Assembly: GCF_000816845.1 (NCBI RefSeq)
Contig: NZ_CP006877.1
Location: forward strand, 2,361,501-2,425,500
Direction of reading: 5' to 3'
Length of the DNA: 64,000 bases
Source: Rhizobium gallicum bv. gallicum R602sp
GTDB lineage: Bacteria; Pseudomonadota; Alphaproteobacteria; Rhizobiales; Rhizobiaceae
The translations under genes were made by a program, and so were the position numbers. Shown here in pieces: positions 27,659 through 35,340 of this stretch. The notes beneath the pieces were generated by a model that saw nothing but the letters and a program-made list of their open reading frames with translations, was not told the DNA's origin and searched no databases. Position 1 is the stretch's first letter. Every line of letters starts with the position of its first letter.

Positions 27659-27741
27659 GTTCGTGGATGCTTATTGCGCAGTCGTTCTCGCCCGTCAAGA
27701 GGGGGCGAGAACGAAGCAAAAATTTACTGCAGCCGGCCGCT

Positions 27742-28650
27742 CTATTCGGCAGCGGTCGCCGAGCGCTCTGCCTCGACGTCGCGCGCAGGCGAGATGCCGT
27801 AGAGACGGCTGTATTCCCGGCTGAACTGCGACGGGCTTTGATATCCGACGCGATGCCCGGCCATTCCGGCATCCAGCCGCTCGATCAGCATCAAGCGACG
27901 CGCCTCGTGCAGGCGGAGCTGCTTCTGGAATTGCACCGGCGTCAGCGCGGTGACGGATTTGAAATGATGATGGAACGACGAGACGCTCATGCCAACAAGC
28001 TCGGCGAGCGCTTCAATCCTTAAGGGTCTTGCATAATTTTCCCTGAGCCATCCCACGGCGCGGGCAATCCTGTTGCTCTGGCTTTCTGCGAGCGCAATGT
28101 TCAAGAGGTGTGGGCCGACGGGCCCGGTCAGCACGCGATAGAGGATTTCCTGCTCGATCAGCGGTGCCATGGCAGCGATATCATTTGGACGGTCGAGCAG
28201 GCGCACCAGCCGCACGGCCGCCTCCAGCAGTTCCGGCGGCGCGGCGTTGACCGCCATGCCCCGCAGCCCCTCGGTGTGCGCCGCTGGACGCGGGATATCG
28301 ACGCGGCGCAGAAGCGCAGCAACCCTTTCGGCATCGATCGCCATTGCAAAGCACAGATGGGGCGCGTCCGGGCTTGCCTCCGTGACGCGCCACGCGACCG
28401 GAAGGTCAAGTGACGTCAAAAGATAGTCGCCGGTGCCGTAGTTCAGCGTTTCCGTCCCGAGCCTGACGCTCTTTGCGCCCTGCAGCACCATGGCGACGCA
28501 CGGTCGGTAGGCCGAGTGAAAGGGTCCCGCCGGCTTTGAACGGCGGCTCAGGAAGAGGTTGCCAATGGCCGTCGCGAACTCGCCCTCCCCGGATGTATGG
28601 CGCGCCGCGATGGACGAGATTTCCTGATAAGGGTTGAAGGGCAATGTCAT
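27742..28650 (-). CDS. AraC-family transcriptional regulator
   Basis: 302 residues from Met at 28650 (an earlier ATG at 28683 is possible). The N-terminal cupin-like AraC_N region (about 1-180) includes PFHSAYRPCVAMVLQGAKSV, and the C-terminal AraC HTH pair is RIEALAELVGMSVSSFHHHF and MAGHRVGYQSPSQFSREYSR. This subtype (YqhC-like) is typically next to alcohol dehydrogenase or aldo/keto reductase genes and responds to aldehydes. The alcohol dehydrogenase at 29.8 kb is a plausible target, 1.1 kb away with a glyoxalase gene in between. Confidence 0.88.
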   Translation of the reverse strand: MTLPFNPYQEISSIAARHTSGEGEFATAIGNLFLSRRSKPAGPFHSAYRPCVAMVLQGAKSVRLGTETLNYGTGDYLLTSLDLPVAWRVTEASPDAPHLCFAMAIDAERVAALLRRVDIPRPAAHTEGLRGMAVNAAPPELLEAAVRLVRLLDRPNDIAAMAPLIEQEILYRVLTGPVGPHLLNIALAESQSNRIARAVGWLRENYARPLRIEALAELVGMSVSSFHHHFKSVTALTPVQFQKQLRLHEARRLMLIERLDAGMAGHRVGYQSPSQFSREYSRLYGISPARDVEAERSATAAE

Positions 28651-28915
28651 GGGATAACTCGTTGTGAGATGGCGCAGGTCCACCTTATCTAAGCTTCACG
28701 GCAGCATCCTACAAACCCGAAGTCGCATTATCAGGTCTCAGGAAGGAAGCGAGTGGCCGCCACTGCGAAAATGGACCGCTGGGACAGCCCGGCGTCAGGA
28801 TCGGCCGTTGCGGCATTCGCGAAACCTCCTATTGTGCCAAGTTGCAAAAGCTCATGCGGAACACGCTTTGGTCAGTGCGTTGCGGCAATGAATTTGAGCC
28901 TATCGAGAGGAAAAG

Positions 28916-29287
28916 ATGCGTTTTATCAATCCTATTCCTTTCGTTCGCGACATCGATCGGTCGAAAGAATTCTACAACAAGCTGCTCGGTCTGAAAATTA
29001 TCGAGGACGCCGGAAATTTCGTCCTTTTCGAAACCGGCTTTGCAATCCATGAGGGACGATCGCTTGAACAAACGGTCTGGCGCCGGACGCGTGAGGGAGC
29101 CCAATCCTATGGGCGAAGAAACTGGCTCTTGTATTTTGAAGATGGCGATGTCGATGCCGCCTTTGAAAAGATCGCGCCGCATGTGGAGTTGATCCACCCC
29201 GTAGAAAAACAAGCGTGGGGACAGAGGGTCTTCCGTTTCTACGATCCGGATGGGCACGCAATAGAAATTGGCGAGCCACAGAGCTGA
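28916..29287 (+). CDS. glyoxalase/bleomycin-resistance superfamily protein
   Basis: 123 residues. The VOC fold is seen as two beta-alpha-beta-beta-beta halves, starting RFINPIPFVRDIDRSKEFYN and ending FRFYDPDGHAIEIGE, where the last Glu is a usual metal ligand. GAGAGGAAAAG precedes the ATG. It could act on small toxic aldehydes or antibiotics; the substrate is unknown. Its position between an AraC regulator and an alcohol dehydrogenase suggests aldehyde stress, which is inference. Confidence 0.85.
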   Translation: MRFINPIPFVRDIDRSKEFYNKLLGLKIIEDAGNFVLFETGFAIHEGRSLEQTVWRRTREGAQSYGRRNWLLYFEDGDVDAAFEKIAPHVELIHPVEKQAWGQRVFRFYDPDGHAIEIGEPQS

Positions 29288-29789
29288 AGAGGAACATTTG
29301 ACTCTGAACTGGCCGGATTATCCTGACAGGTCAGGTGAACCCTGAGCGCGAAAGCAGCCTTCGAATTGGAGACGCTAGTCGCTCGATACGGCTGCATTTT
29401 CGTCTGTGAAGAGCGATTGCGGCGTGCCACGAGTGCACCGCCGACAAGGGCAGCTGATCGGCTGAGACGCGGGCTGCTGGATGAGGCAACAACTCAAAGG
29501 TTGCTAACTCTCCTCAGGCCGGTTCAAGAAACGGTCGAGGGGAAGAGCACCACAGCCAGTCGGTCGTGGAAACGCGTCGGTCCCGCTGGTTCCGCTAATC
29601 ATCATCCTTTAGCACGGCGCAGCACACCTGAATGACAGCGCCGAAGCTGCGGACTTCCGCCAATAGCATTTGCTGGCGGTAACGGATTTGCAGGATCGTG
29701 CAAAAAGCTCGCAGGATTGCTCTAACGCCTCTTAGCAGTTTCGATGCATCGTCCGGCCGTCCAATTCCTCAAATCAAAGGAAGATTCAG
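29288..29789. other. 500-bp intergenic region without supported gene
   Basis: I see no convincing gene or known element. A frame at 29366-29635 has no recognisable domain. It holds the leader of the alcohol dehydrogenase, whose ribosome binding site AAAGGAAG lies just before 29790. Confidence 0.4.
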
Positions 29790-30836
29790 ATGGCTATTGC
29801 AAAAGGCTATGCCGCCACTGACGCGTCAAAACCGCTGGCGCCCTTCACCTTCGAACGCCGTGAACCGAATGACGATGACGTCGTCATTTCCGTCCAATAT
29901 TGCGGCGTCTGCCATTCCGATATCCACCAGGCCCGCAACGAATGGGGCAATTCGCGTTACCCGATGGTGCCGGGCCATGAAGTTGCAGGTGTGGTTTCGG
30001 CTGTCGGCTCGAAAGTCACGAAGTTCAAGGTCGGGGACCGCGTCGGCGTCGGCTGCTTCGTCAATTCCTGCATCGGCTGTGCCACACGCGACCTCGACTA
30101 CGAGCATTTCTTGCCGGGGCTCACCCAGACCTACAACGACGTCGAAGCGGACGGCGAAACGCCGACCTACGGTGGCTATTCCGACTCGATCGTCGTCAAG
30201 GAAGGCTATGTCCTCTCCTTCCCGGACAACATCCCGCTCGATGCAGGCGCGCCGCTGCTTTGCGCAGGCATCACGCTCTATTCGCCGCTTCGTCACTGGA
30301 GGGCCGGCCCCGGCAAGAAGGTCGCAATCGTCGGCATGGGCGGTCTCGGCCATATGGGCGTCAAGCTCGGCGCCGCCATGGGCGCGGACATCACCGTGCT
30401 CAGTCAGACGCTGTCGAAGAAGGAAGACGGCCTGAAGCTCGGCGCCAAGGACTATTACGCGACCAACGATGCCGAGACCTTCAAGACGCTCGCCGGCACC
30501 TTCGACCTGATCATCAATACGGTCGGCACGGCGATCGACTGGAACGCCTACCTCAACCTCCTGAAGTTCGACGGTTCCATGGTGCTCGTCGGCGTTCCGG
30601 AACATGCCGTTCCTGTCCACGCCTTCTCCGTCATCGCCGGCCGCAAGAGCCTTTCCGGTTCAATGATCGGCTCGATCAAGGAAACGCAGGAAATGCTCGA
30701 TTTCTGTGGCGCGCACAACATCGTCTCCGAAATCGAGAAGATCGCCATCCAGGACATCAACGAAGCCTACGAGCGCGTCATCAAGAGCGACGTGCGCTAC
30801 CGCTTCGTCATCGACATCGCCTCGCTGGCTGCCTGA
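29790..30836 (+). CDS. NAD(P)-dependent alcohol dehydrogenase (YahK-like)
   Basis: 348 residues, medium-chain zinc alcohol dehydrogenase. The catalytic zinc site is intact: [10 protein letters not shown] and PGHEVAG. NADP-binding [17 protein letters not shown] follows. In YahK/CAD relatives the structural zinc lobe holds four cysteines; here only the first two are left (SCIGC), and the third and fourth positions are Arg and Leu in the segment [13 protein letters not shown], so structural zinc is probably not bound. The enzyme likely reduces a broad range of aldehydes to alcohols. It is followed by a strong terminator. Confidence 0.9.
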   Translation: MAIAKGYAATDASKPLAPFTFERREPNDDDVVISVQYCGVCHSDIHQARNEWGNSRYPMVPGHEVAGVVSAVGSKVTKFKVGDRVGVGCFVNSCIGCATRDLDYEHFLPGLTQTYNDVEADGETPTYGGYSDSIVVKEGYVLSFPDNIPLDAGAPLLCAGITLYSPLRHWRAGPGKKVAIVGMGGLGHMGVKLGAAMGADITVLSQTLSKKEDGLKLGAKDYYATNDAETFKTLAGTFDLIINTVGTAIDWNAYLNLLKFDGSMVLVGVPEHAVPVHAFSVIAGRKSLSGSMIGSIKETQEMLDFCGAHNIVSEIEKIAIQDINEAYERVIKSDVRYRFVIDIASLAA

Positions 30837-30842
30837 CAACGG

Positions 30843-30870
30843 AAGGGCGGCTCACCCGAGCCGCCTTTCT
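30843..30870. terminator. terminator between alcohol dehydrogenase and ndh-like gene
   Basis: Perfect GGCGGCTC / GAGCCGCC stem, extended by outer A-T pairs, loop ACCC, followed on the plus strand by TTTCTCTT. Serves the plus-strand gene and possibly the convergent one. Confidence 0.7.
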
Positions 30871-30871
30871 C

Positions 30872-32137
30872 TTAATTCTCTTCCCGCATGGTTTCCTTCT
30901 GGGTGATCAGCCGCGCGCTGTGCTGACCGCTCAGATAGATCCACAGCCAGCTCCAGGCAACGGCAAAGCGCGAGCGCGTCCCGATCAGGAAGTAGATATG
31001 GGCAATGCCCCATATCCACCAGGCGATCCACCCTTTCAGCTTGATCTTGCCGAAGTCGATGATGGCAGCGCTTTTCCCGATCGTCGCAAGGCTTCCCTGA
31101 TGCCAGTACCGGAAAGGTCCGGGCGCCGGCTTTGCCTGTAGGCGCGCGCGGATGACCTTTGCGACGTAAGCGCCCTGCTGCTTGGCGGCAGGCGCGATCC
31201 CGGGCACCGGCTTGCCGTTGTTCTGAACGACGGACGCCGTATCACCGATGACGAAGACCTTTGGCAATCCCGGCGCGCTCAGGTCTTTTTCGACAATTGC
31301 CCGCCCTGCCCGATCGGCTGGACTATTTAGCCATTTTGCCGCAGGCGAGGCCTGCACGCCAGCCGCCCAGACGATCGTCTTGCTGGCAATGAACTTCTCG
31401 CCGACTTTCACGCCGGCGGCGGTGCAGTCCGTTACGAACTCGCCGAGATGAACCTCGACGCCGAGCTTTTCGAGCGCCTGCTGCGCATAAGCCGAAAGCT
31501 CCTCGGCGAAGCTTGAAAGCACCCGCGGCCCCGCCTCGATCAGCACGACCTTCGCCTTGCGCGTATCGATGTTGCGGAATTCCCGCGGCAGCGTCTTGCG
31601 CGCCAGCTCGGCGATGATGCCCGCAAGTTCCACTCCGGTCGGTCCTGCGCCGACGATTGCGAAGGTCAGAAGCGCATCACGCGTGACCGGATCGATTTCC
31701 GTCTCCGCACGCTCGAAGGCGAGCAGCACGCGCCGGCGGATGGTCGTCGCGTCCTCCAGCGTTTTCAGGCCTGGCGCAACGGGCGCCCACTCGTCGCGCC
31801 CGAAATAGGCATGCGTTGCGCCGGTGGCCAGAACGAGCGTATCATAACTTAACGTCAATCCGCTGCGTAATGTCACTTGCTTTGCCGCGGTGTCGACGCC
31901 GGTGACTTCGCCGAGCAGCGTCGTAACATCCGGCCTGTTGCTGTAGAGATGACGGATCGGCCAGGCGATCTCCGATGTCGATAGGATCGTCGTCGCGACC
32001 TGATAGAGCAGCGGCTGGAAGAGATGGTGGTTGCGACGATCGACCAGTGTGATCTTGGCCCCGGTACCCTTGAGCCCGTTGACGAGTTGTAGCCCGCCGA
32101 AACCCCCGCCGACAACGACGATCCGATGATCGCTCAT
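30872..32137 (-). CDS. ndh: type II NADH:quinone oxidoreductase-like flavoprotein
   Basis: 421 residues. FAD-binding GxGxxG region IVVVGGGFGGLQLVNGL is at the start; the second dinucleotide fold has FAIVGAGPTGVELAG, and the C-terminal region PGIAPAAKQQGAYVAKVI is typical of NDH-2. A C-terminal hydrophobic region (about 365-400, WIAWWIWGIAHIYFLIG) anchors it to the membrane. It moves electrons from NADH to quinone without pumping protons. The ribosome binding site AAAAAGG lies directly downstream of six TTTGCTG repeats. Confidence 0.88.
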   Translation of the reverse strand: MSDHRIVVVGGGFGGLQLVNGLKGTGAKITLVDRRNHHLFQPLLYQVATTILSTSEIAWPIRHLYSNRPDVTTLLGEVTGVDTAAKQVTLRSGLTLSYDTLVLATGATHAYFGRDEWAPVAPGLKTLEDATTIRRRVLLAFERAETEIDPVTRDALLTFAIVGAGPTGVELAGIIAELARKTLPREFRNIDTRKAKVVLIEAGPRVLSSFAEELSAYAQQALEKLGVEVHLGEFVTDCTAAGVKVGEKFIASKTIVWAAGVQASPAAKWLNSPADRAGRAIVEKDLSAPGLPKVFVIGDTASVVQNNGKPVPGIAPAAKQQGAYVAKVIRARLQAKPAPGPFRYWHQGSLATIGKSAAIIDFGKIKLKGWIAWWIWGIAHIYFLIGTRSRFAVAWSWLWIYLSGQHSARLITQKETMREEN

Positions 32138-32148
32138 GACATAGCCTT

Positions 32149-32190
32149 TTTGCTGTTTGCTGTTTGCTGTTTGCTGTTTGCTGTTTGCTG
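32149..32190. repeat. six tandem TTTGCTG heptamers before ndh
   Basis: Six exact copies of TTTGCTG (42 bp) end 12 bases from the ndh start codon; on the coding strand they read CAGCAAA. The copies adjoin the ribosome binding site. This is the only simple tandem repeat of this kind noticed in the window. Confidence 0.9.
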
Positions 32191-32253
32191 ACGCAAATGT
32201 CGCCCTTTGCAGGCAGGTTTCAACGGCCCCTTCAACATAGCTGCCGTGCGATC

Positions 32254-32718
32254 TTAATCGGCATAGCCGACCGGGATCGCGCTGCCGCTTTTCAATATCT
32301 CCATGGAAATCGAAGCCGAGACGTCGAACAGCTCGATCTTGCGGACGATCTGCTTGTAGATGACGTCGTAATGTTCGACGCGCGGCAGCACGATCTTCAG
32401 GATGTAATCCTGATTGCCCGTGAGCCGATGGGCCTCGACGATCTCCGGAATGCCGCTGATCGCCCTGCGGAACGTCTCAATCCATTCGTCGGAATGATGC
32501 GCCGTCTTGATCAGCGCAAAGACGGTGGTCGGCACGCCCATCCTTTTGCGGTCGAGCACAACGATGCGTCGGGCAATGTGGCCGCTTTCCTCAAGGCGCT
32601 GGATGCGGCGTGAACAGGCCGAAACCGAAAGCGCGACGCGCTCGGCAAGATCGCTGACGGAAATGCCGGCATCGGCCTGGAGAAGGTCGAGAATCTTTCT
32701 ATCGCGATCGTCAAGCAT
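32254..32718 (-). CDS. Lrp/AsnC-family transcriptional regulator
   Basis: 154 residues from ATG 32718, which has AAAGAG six bases upstream; the longer frame to 32772 has no such signal. The N-terminal HTH has ISVSDLAERVALSVSACSRR and the C-terminal RAM/ACT-like domain has AHRLTGNQDYILKIVLP. Members sense amino acids. It is divergent from an Asp/Glu racemase gene, so it probably controls that gene; a TTTGC/GCAAA dyad lies in the shared region. Confidence 0.9.
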   Translation of the reverse strand: MLDDRDRKILDLLQADAGISVSDLAERVALSVSACSRRIQRLEESGHIARRIVVLDRKRMGVPTTVFALIKTAHHSDEWIETFRRAISGIPEIVEAHRLTGNQDYILKIVLPRVEHYDVIYKQIVRKIELFDVSASISMEILKSGSAIPVGYAD

Positions 32719-32745
32719 TGCCATCTCTTTAATTGACGCTGATTT

Positions 32746-32773
32746 TTTGCACATTACCAAAATATTGCGCAAA
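32746..32773. promoter_or_regulatory. dyad in AsnC/racemase divergent region
   Basis: TTTGC at 32746-32750 and GCAAA at 32769-32773, an inverted repeat with AT-rich centre, lies 28 bp before the AsnC-type gene and 103 bp before the racemase gene. Plausible AsnC-type binding site. Confidence 0.4.
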
Positions 32774-32875
32774 CTGATAGCTCGTCACTGCAATCAACGT
32801 CAAAGAATGCAAATATTCGGCGCAGCGACTGAGGCATCCTTTCGGCCTCAGAAATCAAAAAGCAGGAGCGTGGAA

Positions 32876-33595
32876 ATGCAGACAATCGGCCTGATCGGCG
32901 GCATGAGCTTTGAAAGCTCGGCGATCTATTATCGTCTGGTGAACGAGATGGTCCGCGAACGCCTTGGCGGTCTCGCATCGGCCGAACTCGTCATGCATTC
33001 CGTCAATTTCGAAGAGATCGTCACCATGCAGAAGGCCGGCGACTGGGACGGCGCTGCAGCACGCCTCGGCGATGTAGCGCTTCGCCTGCAGACCGCCGGC
33101 GTCCGCTGCGTACTCATCTGCACCAATACCATGCACCTGATCGCCGATCAGGTGGCATCGCGCCTCTCGGTTCCGCTGATCCATATCATCGACGAGACGG
33201 CGAAGTCGCTCAAGGCGGCCGGGCGCAAGCGTCCGCTGCTGCTCGCAACCCGCTACACGATGGAGCATGGCTTTTACGCCGACCGCATGAAGGGCGTGGG
33301 CGTCGACGTGACGGTCCCGGATGCAGCCGACCGCACTGTCGTTCACGACATCATCTTCAACGAACTTTGCGCCGGAAAGGTGCTCGACAGTTCGCGGACG
33401 AAGCTGATGGACATCATCGAACGCGAACGCGCCAAAGGCGCCGACAGCATCATTCTAGGCTGCACCGAGATCTGCCTCATCCTGGACCCCGGCAAGCTGC
33501 CTCTGCCCGGCTTCGACACCACGGCGATCCATGCAAGGGCGGCCGTCGATTTTTCAATCGGCAAGGAGCGGAGCGATGAAACAGAGGCTGCATAA
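32876..33595 (+). CDS. aspartate/glutamate racemase family protein
   Basis: 239 residues from ATG 32876 (AGGAG eight bases upstream); an upstream frame exists but would overlap the divergent AsnC gene. IGLIGGMSFESS opens the protein. Two catalytic cysteines are in LICTNTMHL and LGCTEICLI, the pair needed for cofactor-independent racemisation. It interconverts L- and D-aspartate or glutamate. Regulation by the divergent AsnC-type gene is likely. Confidence 0.9.
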   Translation: MQTIGLIGGMSFESSAIYYRLVNEMVRERLGGLASAELVMHSVNFEEIVTMQKAGDWDGAAARLGDVALRLQTAGVRCVLICTNTMHLIADQVASRLSVPLIHIIDETAKSLKAAGRKRPLLLATRYTMEHGFYADRMKGVGVDVTVPDAADRTVVHDIIFNELCAGKVLDSSRTKLMDIIERERAKGADSIILGCTEICLILDPGKLPLPGFDTTAIHARAAVDFSIGKERSDETEAA

Positions 33596-33607
33596 CATGC
33601 AGCTTAC

Positions 33608-33620
33608 TTGACTGAGTCAA
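33608..33620. promoter_or_regulatory. MarR-type operator TTGACTGAGTCAA
   Basis: A perfect 13-bp palindrome (TTGACT-G-AGTCAA) lies 41-53 bp before the MarR-GNAT start codon. The TTGACT-AGTCAA form matches common MarR-family sites, so self-regulation is likely. Confidence 0.6.
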
Positions 33621-33629
33621 TCAATTGCA

Positions 33630-33660
33630 GGACAAGGTCTCCTATCAGGAGATTTTGTCC
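33630..33660 (+). promoter_or_regulatory. hairpin covering the ribosome binding site of the MarR-GNAT gene
   Basis: A 14-bp stem runs from 33630-33643 to 33647-33660, with loop ATC and two G-U pairs, and ends at the base before the ATG at 33661. The Shine-Dalgarno AGGAGA (33647-33652) is inside the 3' arm, so the folded RNA would hide it. Confidence 0.65.
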
Positions 33661-34578
33661 ATGCCCGATTCCTCCCTTATCGATGCCGCCCGCGACTTCA
33701 ATCGCTTCTACACCAACTTCCTCGGCGTGCTGAACAAAGCCTATCTCGACTCGCCGTTCACCCTGACGGACGCACGGGTGCTGTTCGAAATCGGCGCGCA
33801 TGACGGAATCAGCGCCGTCGCGCTCGTCCGCGACCTGCATCTCGATCCCGCCTATCTCAGCCGCATTTTGAAGCGCTTCCGCAGCGACGGTCTCATCGAG
33901 ACGAAGGCCGATCCCGCCGATCTGCGCAGCCAGATCATCACGGTCACCGGCAAGGGAGGCGAGCAATTGCAGGAACTCGGCCGCCGCTCGAACGTGCAGA
34001 TCGCCGAACGTTTCGATGCGCTTGCCCTTGGCGAGTCGCAAATCGTCGTCAACGCGATGCAGACCATCCGCTCGCTGCTCGACCCGGGCGTCAAACGGTC
34101 CCCTGCGGTCATCCGCGCACATAGACCCGGCGATATCGGCTGGATCGTGCAGAGCCAGGGCAAGGCCTATGCCGAGGAATATGGCTGGGACATGCGCTTC
34201 GAGGGCCTGGTGGCCGAGGTCGCCGGCAAGTTCCTGGCGACCTTCGATCCGGCGATGGAATATTGCTGGATCGCCGAGCGCAATGGCATCAACGTCGGGT
34301 CTATTCTTGTGACGAACGGTGGCGACGGCGTTGCCAAGCTCCGCCTCCTCTATGTCGAGGAGGCCGCGCGGGGGCTTGGTCTCGGCAAGACGCTGGTCGA
34401 CGAGTGCATTCGCTTCGCGCGGGCGAAAGGTTACCGCCAGACATCGCTCTGGACCAACGACGTTCTGCACGCCGCACGCAGCATCTATGTCAAAGCCGGT
34501 TTCCGTCTTGTCTCCGAAGAGAGACACCGCATGTTCGGGCCAGAGGAAAACGGCCAGACCTGGGTTCTCGACCTCTGA
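33661..34578 (+). CDS. bifunctional MarR regulator - GNAT acetyltransferase
   Basis: 305 residues from ATG 33661; a TTG at 33625 would start inside the hairpin. Residues about 10-140 are a MarR winged-helix domain (DARVLFEIGAHDGISAVALV, then YLSRILKRFRSDGLIE). Residues about 150-305 are a GNAT acetyltransferase with acetyl-CoA loop LLYVEEAARGLGLGKTLVDE. This fusion is known in bacteria and its role is not defined; the GNAT part may inactivate the inducing compound or modify proteins. A MarR-type palindrome and an SD-hiding hairpin precede it. Confidence 0.92.
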   Translation: MPDSSLIDAARDFNRFYTNFLGVLNKAYLDSPFTLTDARVLFEIGAHDGISAVALVRDLHLDPAYLSRILKRFRSDGLIETKADPADLRSQIITVTGKGGEQLQELGRRSNVQIAERFDALALGESQIVVNAMQTIRSLLDPGVKRSPAVIRAHRPGDIGWIVQSQGKAYAEEYGWDMRFEGLVAEVAGKFLATFDPAMEYCWIAERNGINVGSILVTNGGDGVAKLRLLYVEEAARGLGLGKTLVDECIRFARAKGYRQTSLWTNDVLHAARSIYVKAGFRLVSEERHRMFGPEENGQTWVLDL

Positions 34579-34610
34579 TGCTGTCGTGCCGCAAAAGTTT
34601 CGCTTGATTT

Positions 34611-34626
34611 GGAAACGATCATTTCC
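34611..34626. promoter_or_regulatory. candidate TetR operator
   Basis: GGAAACGATCATTTCC (16 bp, arms GGAAA/TTTCC around GATC, one mismatched pair) lies 15 bp before the TetR start codon. Flanking bases extend the dyad (ATT...AAT). Confidence 0.5.
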
Positions 34627-34640
34627 TAATTACGTGAGCC

Positions 34641-35258
34641 ATGACGACGGCAACTCTCGATGACAAAAGCCGAACCCGCGGCAGGCCGCGCGAATTCGAC
34701 ATGGACGCAGCGCTCGACAAGGCGCTCTGCGTCTTTTCCGAGCGGGGCTACCACGCAGCCTCGATCAGCGAATTGACGGACGCGATGGAGCTTACCTCCG
34801 GCAGCGTCTACAAGGCCTTCAAGGACAAGCGCGGCATCTTTCTTGCCGCCTTTGACCGGTACCGCGCCGTGCGCCGCGGCCTGCTTGATGAGCGCTTGGG
34901 CAGGGTCGAGACCGGCCGTGACAAAATCCGTGAAATCCTGCGCTTTTACGCTGCGTCATCGCATGGCGACATCGGCCGGCGCGGCTGCCTCGTCGTCGGT
35001 AGCGCCAACGAGCTTGCGATCTTCGACGAGGAGGCCGCGGAGCGCGTCGCGGCTGCTTTTGCCGCCAACGAAGACTTGCTGCTGAACCTCATCCGGCTCG
35101 GCCAGTGCGACGGCTCGATCCCAAAAATGCTGGACGCTGTAACGGCTGCCCGCGCCCTGCTCTGCCTGACGAAGGGCATGCGCGTCGCCGGCAAGACGGG
35201 CCGCCGAGAGGACGACATGACCGCCGTGGCGGACGCCGCCATAAAACTTCTCGACTGA
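34641..35258 (+). CDS. TetR/AcrR-family transcriptional regulator
   Basis: 205 residues. It begins with an Arg-rich arm (RTRGRPREF), then HTH (AASISELTDAMELTSGSVYK and AFKDKRGIF). Such RGRPR-x-F regulators often control the adjacent efflux pump. The next gene on the strand is an MFS transporter 82 bp downstream, the likely target. A GGAAACGATCATTTCC dyad is directly upstream. Confidence 0.88.
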   Translation: MTTATLDDKSRTRGRPREFDMDAALDKALCVFSERGYHAASISELTDAMELTSGSVYKAFKDKRGIFLAAFDRYRAVRRGLLDERLGRVETGRDKIREILRFYAASSHGDIGRRGCLVVGSANELAIFDEEAAERVAAAFAANEDLLLNLIRLGQCDGSIPKMLDAVTAARALLCLTKGMRVAGKTGRREDDMTAVADAAIKLLD

Positions 35259-35340
35259 CAGCGCTTCGCCCGCAACAAGCGGGTGGCGCAGAACGACTTC
35301 AAGACCGATCCTCCCCCAGATCAGCATACCGGAGTTTTTC

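Noticed and set aside
29366..29635. 89-codon open frame in the gap before the alcohol dehydrogenase
   Set aside because: No recognisable domain or ribosome binding site.
32149..32190. CRISPR-like array
   Set aside because: The repeats are contiguous heptamers without spacers; a simple sequence repeat, not CRISPR.
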